NCBI RefSeq assembly: GCF_030408035.1
Contig: NZ_JASDCF010000001.1
Span: forward strand, 248,001 to 312,000
Length of the DNA stretch: 64,000 nucleotides
DNA from: Psychrobacter sp. APC 3426
GTDB taxonomy: Bacteria; Pseudomonadota; Gammaproteobacteria; Pseudomonadales; Moraxellaceae
Direction: 5' to 3'
Shown here: in pieces, positions 35,617 through 44,305 of the stretch
Position numbering within the stretch: position 1 is the stretch's first letter
Layout of the letters: every line of letters starts with the position of its first letter
Made by a program: the position numbers and the translations under genes
The notes under the pieces: generated by a model
Databases searched by the model: none
What the model saw: only the letters and a program-made list of their open reading frames with translations
What the model was told of the DNA's origin: nothing

Positions 35617-36288
35617 ATGACTTCGCTGACGACTGTACGCGTGCGTTATCAAACGATTGAAATTGGCAGCACCGACATTCATATTTGCACCCTACGTGAT
35701 AACCAACAATTTAGTGACCCTGACGACGAGGCACGAGACCTTGGTATTTGTTCAGCTTCTTGGCCGATGTTTGGCGTGATTTGGCCGTCAAGCTTGGTAT
35801 TGGCCAATCACATGCTTGATTATGATATTGCGGGTAAGCGTATCTTGGAGGTTGGCTGCGGCATGGCATTATCGAGCCTACTGCTCAATCATCGGCATGC
35901 GGATATCACCGCGACTGATTATCACCCAACGGTCGAGTACTTCCTTGATCGTAATACCACTTTGAATAATAACAAAGAAATTAATTTTGAACGTTTAGAC
36001 TGGGCCGAGGACAATAGCCACCTTGGCAAGTTCGATATCATTATCGGTAGTGATTTACTCTATGAAGACCAACATATTGATATTTTGGCTGAATTTATCG
36101 AACGTCATGCGTTACCAAAATGTGAGGTCATCGTCGTAGACCCTGGGCGTGGGCGCAAAAACAAGCTGACCAATAAAATGCTTGAATATGGTTTTAGCAG
36201 TCAACACGTCAAGCCCGAGAATACCACTTATCTTGACTTGCCATTTAAAGGGCACATTTTGACGTTTTCGCGGGATAATAGTAAGTAA
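35617..36288 (+). CDS. class I SAM-dependent methyltransferase (Methyltransf_16-like)
   Basis: A 223-residue methyltransferase of the Rossmann type. The SAM-binding glycine motif is RILEVGCGMALSSLLL (about residues 75-90), followed by ITATDYHPTVEYFLDRN (acidic motif II), FDIIIGSDLLYED (motif IV) and CEVIVVDPGRGRKNK. The order, and the preceding GVIWPSSLVLANHM, resemble the Nnt1/METTL21 lysine methyltransferase group, so protein methylation is possible. The start is the ATG at 35617 with TTAGGA upstream; the frame is open to 35527 but that extension has no ribosome site. It is convergent with the acetyltransferase gene 28 bases away. Confidence 0.82.
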   Translation: MTSLTTVRVRYQTIEIGSTDIHICTLRDNQQFSDPDDEARDLGICSASWPMFGVIWPSSLVLANHMLDYDIAGKRILEVGCGMALSSLLLNHRHADITATDYHPTVEYFLDRNTTLNNNKEINFERLDWAEDNSHLGKFDIIIGSDLLYEDQHIDILAEFIERHALPKCEVIVVDPGRGRKNKLTNKMLEYGFSSQHVKPENTTYLDLPFKGHILTFSRDNSK

Positions 36289-36316
36289 ATCCTATAAATG
36301 GTAATTATAAATACAG

Positions 36317-36889
36317 TCAATTTTCGATAGTGTTTTGCCATTGCTGCCGCGTTATTTTGTATAACACATGCTTGGCAAGTGGGTGTCTAGCATCAAGCAT
36401 AGGGTGATAAAAATCTTCCTGTGTATCCGCCATGCCAAGGCGCTGCATGATAAGCTGCGAGTGTCTATTAATGACTGCGGTGAAAGCGACGACCTCGTTA
36501 AGCGCTAGAACTTCAAAAGCAAATTTCAGCGCTGCACGCGCGGCTTCAGTGGCGTAACCCTGTCCCCAATAGTCTTTATGCAGCCGCCAAGCAATCTCCA
36601 CACAAGGCGCAAATGACATATCCGCATGAGCTGCATTTAAACCCACCATGCCAATAAAGCTATTGTCCGCTTTTGGGCCGTCTTTTTCACTCACTGCCCA
36701 AAACCCCCAGCCATTATCTGCAATCAGCTGCTGGCATTTATTGGCTATTACATCGCTCAATTTTGGCGACAATAGCTTGGGGAAATAACGCATGACTTCT
36801 GGATCGGCATTCATTTCAGCAAATACCCCAAAGTCAGCTGGCTGCCACTGTCTCAAATAAAGACGTTTAGTTTCTATCACCTTTGTCAT
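36317..36889 (-). CDS. GNAT family N-acetyltransferase (RimJ/RimL-like)
   Basis: A 190-residue acetyltransferase. It begins with the usual ETKRLYLRQWQPADFGVF strand-helix and has MNADPEVMRYFP. The acetyl-CoA loop is in WRLHKDYWGQGYATEAARAA (the Q/R-x-x-G-x-G/A motif), then NEVVAFTAVINRHSQLIMQRLG. This is the ribosomal-protein-alanine acetyltransferase subgroup, but many members modify small molecules. It lies 18 bases after the mocA-like gene on the same strand and may be the last gene of that operon; no functional link to molybdenum enzymes is evident. Confidence 0.82.
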   Translation of the reverse strand: MTKVIETKRLYLRQWQPADFGVFAEMNADPEVMRYFPKLLSPKLSDVIANKCQQLIADNGWGFWAVSEKDGPKADNSFIGMVGLNAAHADMSFAPCVEIAWRLHKDYWGQGYATEAARAALKFAFEVLALNEVVAFTAVINRHSQLIMQRLGMADTQEDFYHPMLDARHPLAKHVLYKITRQQWQNTIEN

Positions 36890-36907
36890 TGAAGCCTCTA
36901 TCTGTGA

Positions 36908-37597
36908 TTATGTATCAAGCCAGCCTTGTTGCTTGGCATAAGTCAGTTGCTCAGGCGTGTCAATATCATAGCTGAGCTGATGCTTATTCACGGTACTTAT
37001 TTGGCTAGAAGGCAGTCCTCTAATTAAGTAACGCAGCCCTTTATCTCCTGTTAACGATGCTTGCCATTGTTTTAGCAACTCGTAATCAATCGCTAAAGGC
37101 AATCCGATGATATCTTTTTTAAAGGTTTCAGTATCGGCTGTTTTATCTAAATCCTGCCCATTACTCCAATGTCTCAAACTACTATAGCCACTTGCAACCA
37201 CAGTCTGTTGACCCGCTAGCAGCTCTATTAAATGCGGCTCATTAAGTAAGATTTGGTCAATCCCCATTATCAAAACACGATTAACAAGACTGTCGTCAAG
37301 ATTAACTAATGCCTCAATACCTAAATATAAACTATGCGCCATCCCTGTTTCGGGTGTTAGGTTCGTAACCGTGTGGATAATGGCATGCTGAGTAGCTAAC
37401 TCGGTAACCGCACTGACTATTGATGGATTATCTTCAGGAATAACAATGATAATGGCTTGCGGCTGGGTCGCTAATGCAAGCTTGGTCATATAACGGATTA
37501 ACGGTTCGCCATCTTTTTTGAGTAGCTGCTTTGCTTGGCCAAGGCGCTGACTGAGACCACTTGCCAAAATGATAACCGCATGATTTTGAGTCATCAT
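36908..37597 (-). CDS. MocA-like molybdenum cofactor nucleotidyltransferase
   Basis: A 229-residue NTP-transferase. In the MocA family it joins CMP to molybdopterin, giving the cytosine dinucleotide cofactor used by xanthine-oxidase-type enzymes. The motif AVIILASGLSQRLGQAKQLL (G-L-S-Q-R-L-G...K) is at the N-terminus, then the Mg-binding region VLIMGIDQILLNEPHL. IDTPEQLTYAK is near the C-terminus. Its ATG overlaps the stop of the XdhC-family gene (ATGA), so the two maturation factors are translationally coupled. Choice of CTP over GTP is inferred from the neighbouring molybdenum hydroxylase genes. Confidence 0.82.
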   Translation of the reverse strand: MMTQNHAVIILASGLSQRLGQAKQLLKKDGEPLIRYMTKLALATQPQAIIIVIPEDNPSIVSAVTELATQHAIIHTVTNLTPETGMAHSLYLGIEALVNLDDSLVNRVLIMGIDQILLNEPHLIELLAGQQTVVASGYSSLRHWSNGQDLDKTADTETFKKDIIGLPLAIDYELLKQWQASLTGDKGLRYLIRGLPSSQISTVNKHQLSYDIDTPEQLTYAKQQGWLDT

Positions 37598-38922
37598 GCG
37601 TGGCTCATCATAGTTAAGTCACTATTATCTAAATCTACACATTTAGCTGGTGGCGTTTGTCCATGCATAACCGCGTTTATTTGCGCCATGATACCCAGCG
37701 CCAAAGCTTCGGGCCCATCGCCACCTAACTTATAGCCGATAGGATACTGTAGCTTATTGATACCGTTGTTTAAAATATTAGGATCAGATTTAGTAGCCTT
37801 AATCTCATCTATCAGACGCTCGGTACGATAGCGCGGGCCTAATTGTCCGAGGTACTTATAGTGATTGGCACGTGTCAATAGTACCGCAAGGCGAGCACGG
37901 TCTTGACTGAGGCTATGTGACATCAGTGCCACAGCAGCGTTATGACTGAGCTTTAGCAAAGTATCCGTATCTTCCAACGATAACGGCAGCACTTCATCTG
38001 CTTGCGGGAAACGTATACGTGTGGCGTATTGCGCGCGACTATCTACGACGGTGACATGCCAATCTTGCAATTTTGCCATGGTGACCAGCGGCATGACATC
38101 ATTGCCTGCACCGCAAATCAGCAGACGGATTTGTGGCTCTAATCTTTGTACCAGCCACTCTGTTGTTAAATTAACGTTGTCATAATGGTCATCATCTTTC
38201 ACAACAACGTATTCGGTCTTTTTATTACCAAGCTCATGTTGAGCTAGGTTTTCGACCGTATTGAAAAGAGTATTTGAAACATCAAACCCGGCTTGATTTA
38301 AGCTGTTACTAGTGCCAATACCATTAGCGCCTATAGTCGTAATTTGTTCTGACTCGGTATAATTATCCAAATTAATGCGCATACCGATTTGCAGTTCAGG
38401 ATTTGAGTTTTGGCGACTAGCAGAGCGAATTAATGTGGCTATCGTGACGGGTTGCTGCGTACCTCGAACTTGACCAATAACATTCAAAAGCGCCGTCGCT
38501 GTCGTTAAGCGCTCAAACAAAACATGTACCCGTCCATTACATCCTAAGCCAAAATTCAACTCGTCTAAATCAAGGTCTGGTTCATCATAGAAATCAACAT
38601 TTAAAAAATCATTTTCGGACGTCTCTTCTTTAGCAGCTGCTTTCGCTTCGCCATTTTTGGTGTATTCAATATCATCGCCCGTTTGATAAACTTGTACGCT
38701 TGCGCCATTACGAGTAAGCCAAAAGGCACGTTTGATAATATGCGGCTCAAGGCAGCCACCACTTATCATTCCGACCGAGCGTCCATCTGCGCATATAAGC
38801 ATCATCGCGCCAGCACGACGATATGCTGAGCCTTCGGTACGGACGACCGTTGCCAGTACAGCATCAACGTTTTGTTGAGCGGCCTCACCTGCTAGCTTGA
38901 GAATGTCAGCGATTTGATTCAT
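37594..38922 (-). CDS. XdhC/CoxI family maturation factor (long form)
   Basis: Family members bind the molybdenum cofactor, insert the terminal sulfur with help from a cysteine desulfurase, and load it into xanthine-oxidase-family enzymes. The N-terminal domain has AVLATVVRTEGSAYRRAGAM and GMISGGCLEPHI. The C-terminal Rossmann-like domain has RLLICGAGNDVMPLVTMAKL and the conserved ALMSHSLSQDRARL plus YKYLGQLGPRYR. At 442 residues it is clearly longer than the roughly 300-residue homologues I know. The extra length comes from a polar insert near 85-110 and an Asn/Thr-rich stretch near 160-250. It probably serves the PaoABC-type enzyme upstream. Confidence 0.85.
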   Translation of the reverse strand: MNQIADILKLAGEAAQQNVDAVLATVVRTEGSAYRRAGAMMLICADGRSVGMISGGCLEPHIIKRAFWLTRNGASVQVYQTGDDIEYTKNGEAKAAAKEETSENDFLNVDFYDEPDLDLDELNFGLGCNGRVHVLFERLTTATALLNVIGQVRGTQQPVTIATLIRSASRQNSNPELQIGMRINLDNYTESEQITTIGANGIGTSNSLNQAGFDVSNTLFNTVENLAQHELGNKKTEYVVVKDDDHYDNVNLTTEWLVQRLEPQIRLLICGAGNDVMPLVTMAKLQDWHVTVVDSRAQYATRIRFPQADEVLPLSLEDTDTLLKLSHNAAVALMSHSLSQDRARLAVLLTRANHYKYLGQLGPRYRTERLIDEIKATKSDPNILNNGINKLQYPIGYKLGGDGPEALALGIMAQINAVMHGQTPPAKCVDLDNSDLTMMSHA

Positions 38923-38935
38923 AACGCCTCTTGTT

Positions 38936-38967
38936 TTGCTTATGTTATAACTTGCTTATGTTATAAA
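38936..38967 (-). repeat. 16-bp tandem duplication upstream of the XdhC-family gene
   Basis: Two adjacent 16-mers (TTGCTTATGTTATAAC and TTGCTTATGTTATAAA) lie 14 bases before the gene start. On the minus strand each carries TTATAACAT, so the duplication may double a -10 element. Confidence 0.55.
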
Positions 38968-38978
38968 CCGTTAGGGTG

Positions 38979-39005
38979 TAAAAACCCGCAGCTTAGGCGG
39001 GTTCT
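38979..39005 (-). terminator. terminator after the molybdenum hydroxylase large subunit
   Basis: The stem AACCCGC/GCGGGTT (38983-39003) is followed on the minus strand by five T. It lies about 30 bases past the large-subunit stop and separates the structural genes from the maturation genes. Confidence 0.7.
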
Positions 39006-39031
39006 TTTTGTATACAAGTTAATTTAAAAAA

Positions 39032-41455
39032 CTACTCTGGCATCTCATAAAGCAGCTTGTCGAGGGTAATCGGGAAGTCATAAACACGCACACCAACCGC
39101 ATTATAGATAGCATTGGCAATCGCGGCAGCAGCACCTGCAATAGCCGTCTCACCGATACCTTTGATGTGCATTGGATTGGTATAAGGATCATCTTCTTCT
39201 ACCAATATGACATCTAACTGCGGTACGTCCGCATTAACTGGCACATGATACTCGGCAAGGTCATGGTTACAGAGACGACCGTCACGTTTGTCATGAATCA
39301 CTTCTTCCATCAACGCTGAGCCAATACCGAACACCATACCGCCATAGCATTGCGAGGTAGCCGTTTTGTGGTTCAGAATACGACCAGCGGCAAATGCACC
39401 TGTCATACGTTTCACCCGAATCTCACCAGTGACTTTATGAACCGCCACTTCAGCGAAGTTCGCACCAAAAGAGGCTTGGCGATGGCTCTTACCGTTCTTA
39501 CCCGGTTTTATCTGGCCTTTGGCAGTGATTTTTTGCTCATCATAGTCAGCGACCACATCCGCAAGCGCATAAGACTCTGTATTATCAAAATCATACTCTT
39601 GTGATGCTGACTGTCCTGATAGCGAAAGCCCTGTGGTTTGCGATAGCTTATCAATAGTGCTGTCAGCAAATGATTGGCCGCTCTTTTTGGCAGCTTCCAT
39701 TGCCGTTAAAGCATGCTCGCCTGTTTTCTTGATTTGACCATTGTCTAACTGAATGTTGTCAGGATACAGACCAACTTTTTCTGCTAGCATTTCACGCAGC
39801 TGCTCACAAGCAAGATAGACACCACTACCCGCACTCGCAGCACCCCAACTGCCACCTGAGCCTGATGCTGGTGGCAATGCACTGTCACCTAGTTTCATCT
39901 CAACATGGTCGATAGGCAGTCCTAACAGGTCTGCCGCTACCTGAGAAAACACCGTATAAGACCCTGTACCGATGTCTGTCATGTCTGTCTCGATAACTGC
40001 TTTGATACCAAGTGCTTTTGAGCTATCTATCTGCAAGGTGGCGCGAGCTTCTGAAGGCTGTAATTGGTTACCACGAGCGGATGCTGCCATGCCTGTGCCT
40101 ATCCACCAGTCACCTTCTAATTGACTGGCAGGCTTGGCGTTTCGCTCACTCCAACCAAAATGCTCAGCACCTTGTTCCATACAGGCAATCAATTGGCGCG
40201 TTGAGAAAGGAATATCTTGACTCGGATCTTGCTCTGGCTCATTACGACGGCGTAGTTCAACCGGATCAATCTCCAACTGTGTGGCAAGCTCATCCATGGC
40301 ACATTCAAGCGCGATCATACCTACCGCTTCGCCAGGCGCACGCATAGAACCTGACAACACTTGGTTCATGTCTACCATCTCATAATTCACACGGCGGTTT
40401 TTGCCGCTATATAGATGGTGCGTAGATAGAGCAGTTGGCTCAAAGAAAGCCTCACCTGGCAAATTACTAGAGATCGTATCGTGAATCAATGTATCGATCA
40501 CGCCGTCATTGTTCGCGCCGATTGCGATACGCTGACGCGTGTTTGAGCGTCTGACCGTTGCTTCCATCACTTGTGAACGCGTCATAGTGATTAGCACAGG
40601 ACGACCCAGATCTTTCGCAGCAATCGCCGCTGCAATAGATTCAGGAGCAATACCGAGCTTACTACCGAACCCACCACCCACATAGTATGCGATCAGTTGT
40701 ACTTGATCTTTATTTAGGCCCAGAGCATCCATGACTTGCTGTTTGCAAGAAGCGAGCATCTGATTGGAAGTATACAAAACGAGCTTATCGCCTTCCCAAT
40801 GAGCCAACGTTGCATGGGGCTCCATCGGAGAGTTGCTTTGACTTGGGGTATGATAAAAGCGATCAACGGTCACTGCCGCATCAGCTAAGCCTTGGTCTGG
40901 ATCGCCTTGGACATTATTTTTATCAGAGCCTTTTTTTTCATCTACCGCATGTGCGTTAGAGAGCTCTTGGGTAAAGTTCAGTGCCGCTTGGTCAGTCTCA
41001 TCCTTATAAGTCACTTTCAGCGCTTTAGCGCCTTCTCTTGCCGCCTCAAAAGTCTCAGCGACGACCACTGCAATAGGCTGACCATGATAAAAAATCTCGC
41101 TAACCCCTTGCTTGGGTGCTTTAGTTTTTGTCCCTTGTTGAGAGTTACGCAAAAAGTGCTCAGGATCGGTCACGACTTTAATAATATTAGGAATGCCTTT
41201 TAGAGAGTCACTATCGATACTCTCAACTTGACCTTTAACAATGGTCGCGCCTACCAATACACCATAGGCTTGATTGTCCAAGTGTATTTCGGCACTGTAT
41301 TTCGCTTGACCGCTAACCTTTAGGGAACCATCAACACGGTTGATTGGCTTACCAACTAGCTTGCTTGCCGTTGTGCTAAATAGCGTTTCAACAGGCTCAT
41401 CCATGGTCAGTTTTTTGGTTGGTTCTGACTGTGTGATTGATTCTAATAGTGCCAT
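39032..41455 (-). CDS. molybdenum hydroxylase large subunit (PaoC-like)
   Basis: Molybdopterin-binding catalytic subunit of a xanthine-oxidase-family enzyme, probably an aldehyde oxidoreductase. The 807-residue protein shows GKPINRVDGSLKVSGQAKYSAE at the start, the cofactor segment YYVGGGFGSKLGIAPE, SMRAPGEAVGMIALECAMDE, GTGSYTVFSQVAADLLGL and a Gly-rich SGGSWGAASAGSG. The active-site Glu lies in the C-terminal IGETAIAGAAAAIANAIYNA. E. coli PaoC is 732 residues; the extra length lies partly in a polar stretch near 590-640. It follows the FAD subunit gene by two bases. Substrate unknown. Confidence 0.88.
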   Translation of the reverse strand: MALLESITQSEPTKKLTMDEPVETLFSTTASKLVGKPINRVDGSLKVSGQAKYSAEIHLDNQAYGVLVGATIVKGQVESIDSDSLKGIPNIIKVVTDPEHFLRNSQQGTKTKAPKQGVSEIFYHGQPIAVVVAETFEAAREGAKALKVTYKDETDQAALNFTQELSNAHAVDEKKGSDKNNVQGDPDQGLADAAVTVDRFYHTPSQSNSPMEPHATLAHWEGDKLVLYTSNQMLASCKQQVMDALGLNKDQVQLIAYYVGGGFGSKLGIAPESIAAAIAAKDLGRPVLITMTRSQVMEATVRRSNTRQRIAIGANNDGVIDTLIHDTISSNLPGEAFFEPTALSTHHLYSGKNRRVNYEMVDMNQVLSGSMRAPGEAVGMIALECAMDELATQLEIDPVELRRRNEPEQDPSQDIPFSTRQLIACMEQGAEHFGWSERNAKPASQLEGDWWIGTGMAASARGNQLQPSEARATLQIDSSKALGIKAVIETDMTDIGTGSYTVFSQVAADLLGLPIDHVEMKLGDSALPPASGSGGSWGAASAGSGVYLACEQLREMLAEKVGLYPDNIQLDNGQIKKTGEHALTAMEAAKKSGQSFADSTIDKLSQTTGLSLSGQSASQEYDFDNTESYALADVVADYDEQKITAKGQIKPGKNGKSHRQASFGANFAEVAVHKVTGEIRVKRMTGAFAAGRILNHKTATSQCYGGMVFGIGSALMEEVIHDKRDGRLCNHDLAEYHVPVNADVPQLDVILVEEDDPYTNPMHIKGIGETAIAGAAAAIANAIYNAVGVRVYDFPITLDKLLYEMPE

Positions 41456-41457
41456 GA

Positions 41458-42450
41458 TTATGCTCCCTCGCCCGCTAATGCGCGCTGAATAACTTGTTTT
41501 AGTAGGCGACGCGTCAACGGTATTTTAAAGTCGTTCTGACCATTACCTTTGGCATCCTGCAATAATAGATCAGCGGCCTGCGTGATAACGTCGCTATTGC
41601 CATCGGTATCCATTAATAGTGCCTCAACCTCTTCATTACGCCATGGCTTGGTACCGATGCCGCCGAACGCCAATCGTACTGTCTTTAGGTTGCCATTGTC
41701 GTCAGCATCGATGACTGCGGCACAAGATACCAGTGCAAAGGCATAAGAAGCGCGATCACGCACTTTGTCATAGGTATGCATGCCCTTAATAGGGGCAGGT
41801 AATACAACATGAGTAATCAGCTCGCCTGCTTCTAGCACATTTTCGATATGCGGCGTGTCTTTTGGCAAACAATAAAAATCTTTCACATCGATAGCGCGAG
41901 TCGAGCCATCTGCTTTAACTGTCTCTATCGTGGCATCCAGTAAGCGCATTGCCACTGCCATATCGGATGGGTGCTGAGCAATACATGAATCACTGGTACC
42001 TAAGACAGCTAGGGTACGGTTCTCCCCGTTGATAGCAGGACATCCTGTGCCCGGTTCACGTTTATTACAAGCGCTGTCTGTTTGATAAAAATAATAGCAA
42101 CGAGTACGCTGCAAAAAGTTGCCGCCCGTTGTCGCTCTGTTACGTAGCTGACCAGTCGCTCCTGCCAATATGGCACGAGACAATACCGGATAATTTGCAA
42201 TGACCTCAGGATGGGCAGCCAAATCACTATTGCTGACCAGCGTACCGATACGCAGTCCGCCGTCATCAGTCGTTTCTATCTGTTGTAATTCTAAGCGCGT
42301 CACATCAACTAATTTAGTTGGCGTTTCAATCTCTAGCTTCATCAAATCTAAGAGGTTGGTACCGCCTGCGATAAATGAGGCTTCTTTAGGAGTAGCAAAC
42401 ATAACCGCTTGCTGCGGTTCAAGGGCACGAATATATTCAAAGCGTTTCAT
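41458..42450 (-). CDS. molybdenum hydroxylase FAD subunit with 4Fe-4S insert (PaoB-like)
   Basis: FAD-binding electron-transfer subunit, 330 residues. The FAD site is seen in SFIAGGTNLLDLMKLEIE and the segment GATGQLRNRATTGGNFLQRT. The latter is followed directly by a Cys-rich insert (RCYYFYQTDSACNK then GTGC) that in PaoB/YagS holds an extra [4Fe-4S] cluster. The C-terminal CO-dehydrogenase flavoprotein domain has LAFGGIGTKPWR. Its start overlaps the end of the 2Fe-2S gene (ATGA) and its stop is two bases before the large-subunit start, so the three subunits are tightly coupled. Confidence 0.9.
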   Translation of the reverse strand: MKRFEYIRALEPQQAVMFATPKEASFIAGGTNLLDLMKLEIETPTKLVDVTRLELQQIETTDDGGLRIGTLVSNSDLAAHPEVIANYPVLSRAILAGATGQLRNRATTGGNFLQRTRCYYFYQTDSACNKREPGTGCPAINGENRTLAVLGTSDSCIAQHPSDMAVAMRLLDATIETVKADGSTRAIDVKDFYCLPKDTPHIENVLEAGELITHVVLPAPIKGMHTYDKVRDRASYAFALVSCAAVIDADDNGNLKTVRLAFGGIGTKPWRNEEVEALLMDTDGNSDVITQAADLLLQDAKGNGQNDFKIPLTRRLLKQVIQRALAGEGA

Positions 42451-43103
42451 GAGCGGCCTCCTGATGTGCTATTGGCAGTCTTATTATTCGACGACTTGTT
42501 ACCTAGCTGCGCCTCACTTGGCGGCGGCGACCAAATACCAGTTACTTCTGAGCCTTGTACTGGGTTACTTACAGACGTTTTAGATTTGTCGGCTACTTGG
42601 CGCTCTAATACTTGAGAGATAGCTTTAATAATATTAGGATAAGCGGAGCAGCGACAAATATTACCACTCATACGCTCAGCGATTTCTTGTACTAGGAGGC
42701 CATCAGGATTTTGCAGGTCAGTAGTGACGTGGCTTGGCCAGTTTTGTTTGACCTCTTCTATCAATGCCGTCGCTGAACAGATTTGCCCAGGGGTACAATA
42801 TCCACACTGGAAAGCGTCATGATCTTTAAAGGCTTGCTGCAACTCAGATAACGACTCAGGCAATCCAATGCCCTCAATCGTCGTAACCTCATCGCCATCG
42901 TGCATGACCGCTAGCGTCAAACATGAATTCACGCGCTTGCCATTAATGAGAATGGTACAGGCACCACATTGACCGTGGTCACAGCCCTTTTTGGGACCAG
43001 TGATTTGTAAATGTTGGCGGCAGACATCGAGCAATGTCGTGCGCGGATCGAGATTATCAAGCTGATAATCCTGCTTATTAATCGTTAACGTCAAAGTAGA
43101 CAT
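42447..43103 (-). CDS. molybdenum hydroxylase 2Fe-2S subunit (PaoA-like, no Tat signal)
   Basis: Electron-transfer subunit with two [2Fe-2S] clusters, 218 residues. The ferredoxin-type cluster motif is KKGCDHGQCGACTILINGKR plus a following Cys. The second helical domain has FQCGYCTPGQICSATALIEE and GNICRCSAYPNIIKAI. I take the ATG at 43103 (MSTLTLTINKQDY); the frame is open upstream to 43193, but that 30-residue extension lacks a twin-arginine motif. Escherichia coli PaoA carries a Tat signal and the enzyme is periplasmic, so this one is probably cytoplasmic. The last 35 residues are Ser/Asn-rich. First gene of the operon. Confidence 0.9.
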   Translation of the reverse strand: MSTLTLTINKQDYQLDNLDPRTTLLDVCRQHLQITGPKKGCDHGQCGACTILINGKRVNSCLTLAVMHDGDEVTTIEGIGLPESLSELQQAFKDHDAFQCGYCTPGQICSATALIEEVKQNWPSHVTTDLQNPDGLLVQEIAERMSGNICRCSAYPNIIKAISQVLERQVADKSKTSVSNPVQGSEVTGIWSPPPSEAQLGNKSSNNKTANSTSGGRS

Positions 43104-43343
43104 GCTGGCTTCTCGCTGGCGGATGATTATTAAATTATCGTTACTTATATAAGATAAAAGTAACCTCAATTTTTTTATTATGACTGACAGCAAAGGTTAA
43201 CTTTGTTATTACTTTGTAGTGCTTAGGGTGTAGTTCTTTATTAGAAATCAATAAGATTAAGGTGTACTCTCATTTTAAATATAGAGATAAGCTCATTGGT
43301 TCATAAACTTATTGACTCGTTATTTAATCGATTTGTAACTTAA

Positions 43344-43450
43344 TTGAACAATCACTCAATTAATATTGAACGTTCGCTCAAAATAACTTATAGTAGTTGC
43401 AGTTGACTTACTTAGACAAGCATCATCTACATATTTGAGCAAACACTCAA
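43344..43450 (+). promoter_or_regulatory. three operator-like TTGA...TCAA palindromes
   Basis: TTGAACAATCACTCAA (43344-43359), TTGAACGTTCGCTCAA (43366-43381) and TTGAGCAAACACTCAA (43435-43450) share the 16-mer pattern TTGARC-N4-[AG]CTCAA or close to it. The first two are 22 bases apart. Such symmetry is typical of TetR-type operators. They lie 90-190 bases before the broken CMD-family gene and 240-350 bases from the divergent 2Fe-2S subunit gene. Confidence 0.6.
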
Positions 43451-43536
43451 ATAAAATATTACGTCTATAGTAGATTGGCTATCTTATTCTAATAACCATT
43501 AAATAACTAATTAACAACCACAATAAGGGTTTTTAT

Positions 43537-44083
43537 ATGACTGACTTTACTTTACACGACAAACAGAGCGCACCAGCAGATAGCTGCTTGATATCTCTAT
43601 CAATGCTTTTGGCATGGTTCCAAATTTACACGCAGTAATGGCCGAAGCACCAGGCTTGCTTGAAGGCTATCAACGTCTCCATCAGTTGTTTTTAGACAGT
43701 AGCTTCGATGATGAAGAAGTTACCGTTGTATGGCAAACCATCAACGTCGAGCACGCTTGTCATTATTGCGTCCCTGCGCATACTGGTATTGCAAAAGTAT
43801 GAAAGTAGATGACGCGATTACCGAAGCATTACGTAATGAAATCCCATTACCGACTGATAAGTTAGAAGCGCTACGTAACTTTACGCTCTCTGTCGTCCGT
43901 GATCGTGGTAACGTTAATGATGACGCCGTACAAGCATTTTTGGATGCAGGCTTCACTAAGCGCCAGATTTTAGAAGTCGTCCTTGCTGCAGCGCAAAAAG
44001 TGATGAGCAACTATACGAACCATTTGGCCAACACACCAATCGATAAGCCTTTCCAAAAGTTTGAATGGCACAAGGTTGACTAA
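43537..44083 (+). pseudogene. carboxymuconolactone decarboxylase-family gene with two frameshifts
   Basis: Three reading frames together spell one AhpD/CMD-family protein of about 182 residues. Frame 1 (from ATG 43537) gives MTDFTLHDKQSAPADS. The next frame gives LDISINAFGMVPNLHAVMAE up to the family motif EHACHYCVPAHTGIAK. The third gives SMKVDDAITEALRNEIPLP through to HKVD and the stop at 44083. Each change equals one missing base: near 43584-43586 (AGCTG, expected AGCNTG) and in the A-run at 43793-43796. The redox motif Cys-x-x-Cys...His is intact. Either a recent pseudogene or two homopolymer-type sequence errors. Three operator-like palindromes precede it. Confidence 0.8.
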
Positions 44084-44305
44084 TGACGCTGACTAACGAA
44101 GCAGACTAATAAAACAGATTAACCATTACATTAACGATGCAACCAATTTAGGGTTGAAATAATCCCTTTGGTGTTTCTATACTGTTATCTAAAAAACTGT
44201 TGTTCGGAAAGTATTCGAGCAGCAGTTTTCTCAGTTAAAATAATATGGATTAATTAGAGCCATAGATATCAGTTAGAATCATAAATAATAGCAATGAGAG
44301 GTTAT

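Noticed and set aside
37594-43103. The molybdenum hydroxylase as the xanthine dehydrogenase of the purine pathway
   Set aside because: The three-subunit order, the extra Cys cluster of the FAD subunit, and the MocA-type partner match PaoABC and not XdhAB; also it lies 14 kb away from the purine operon.
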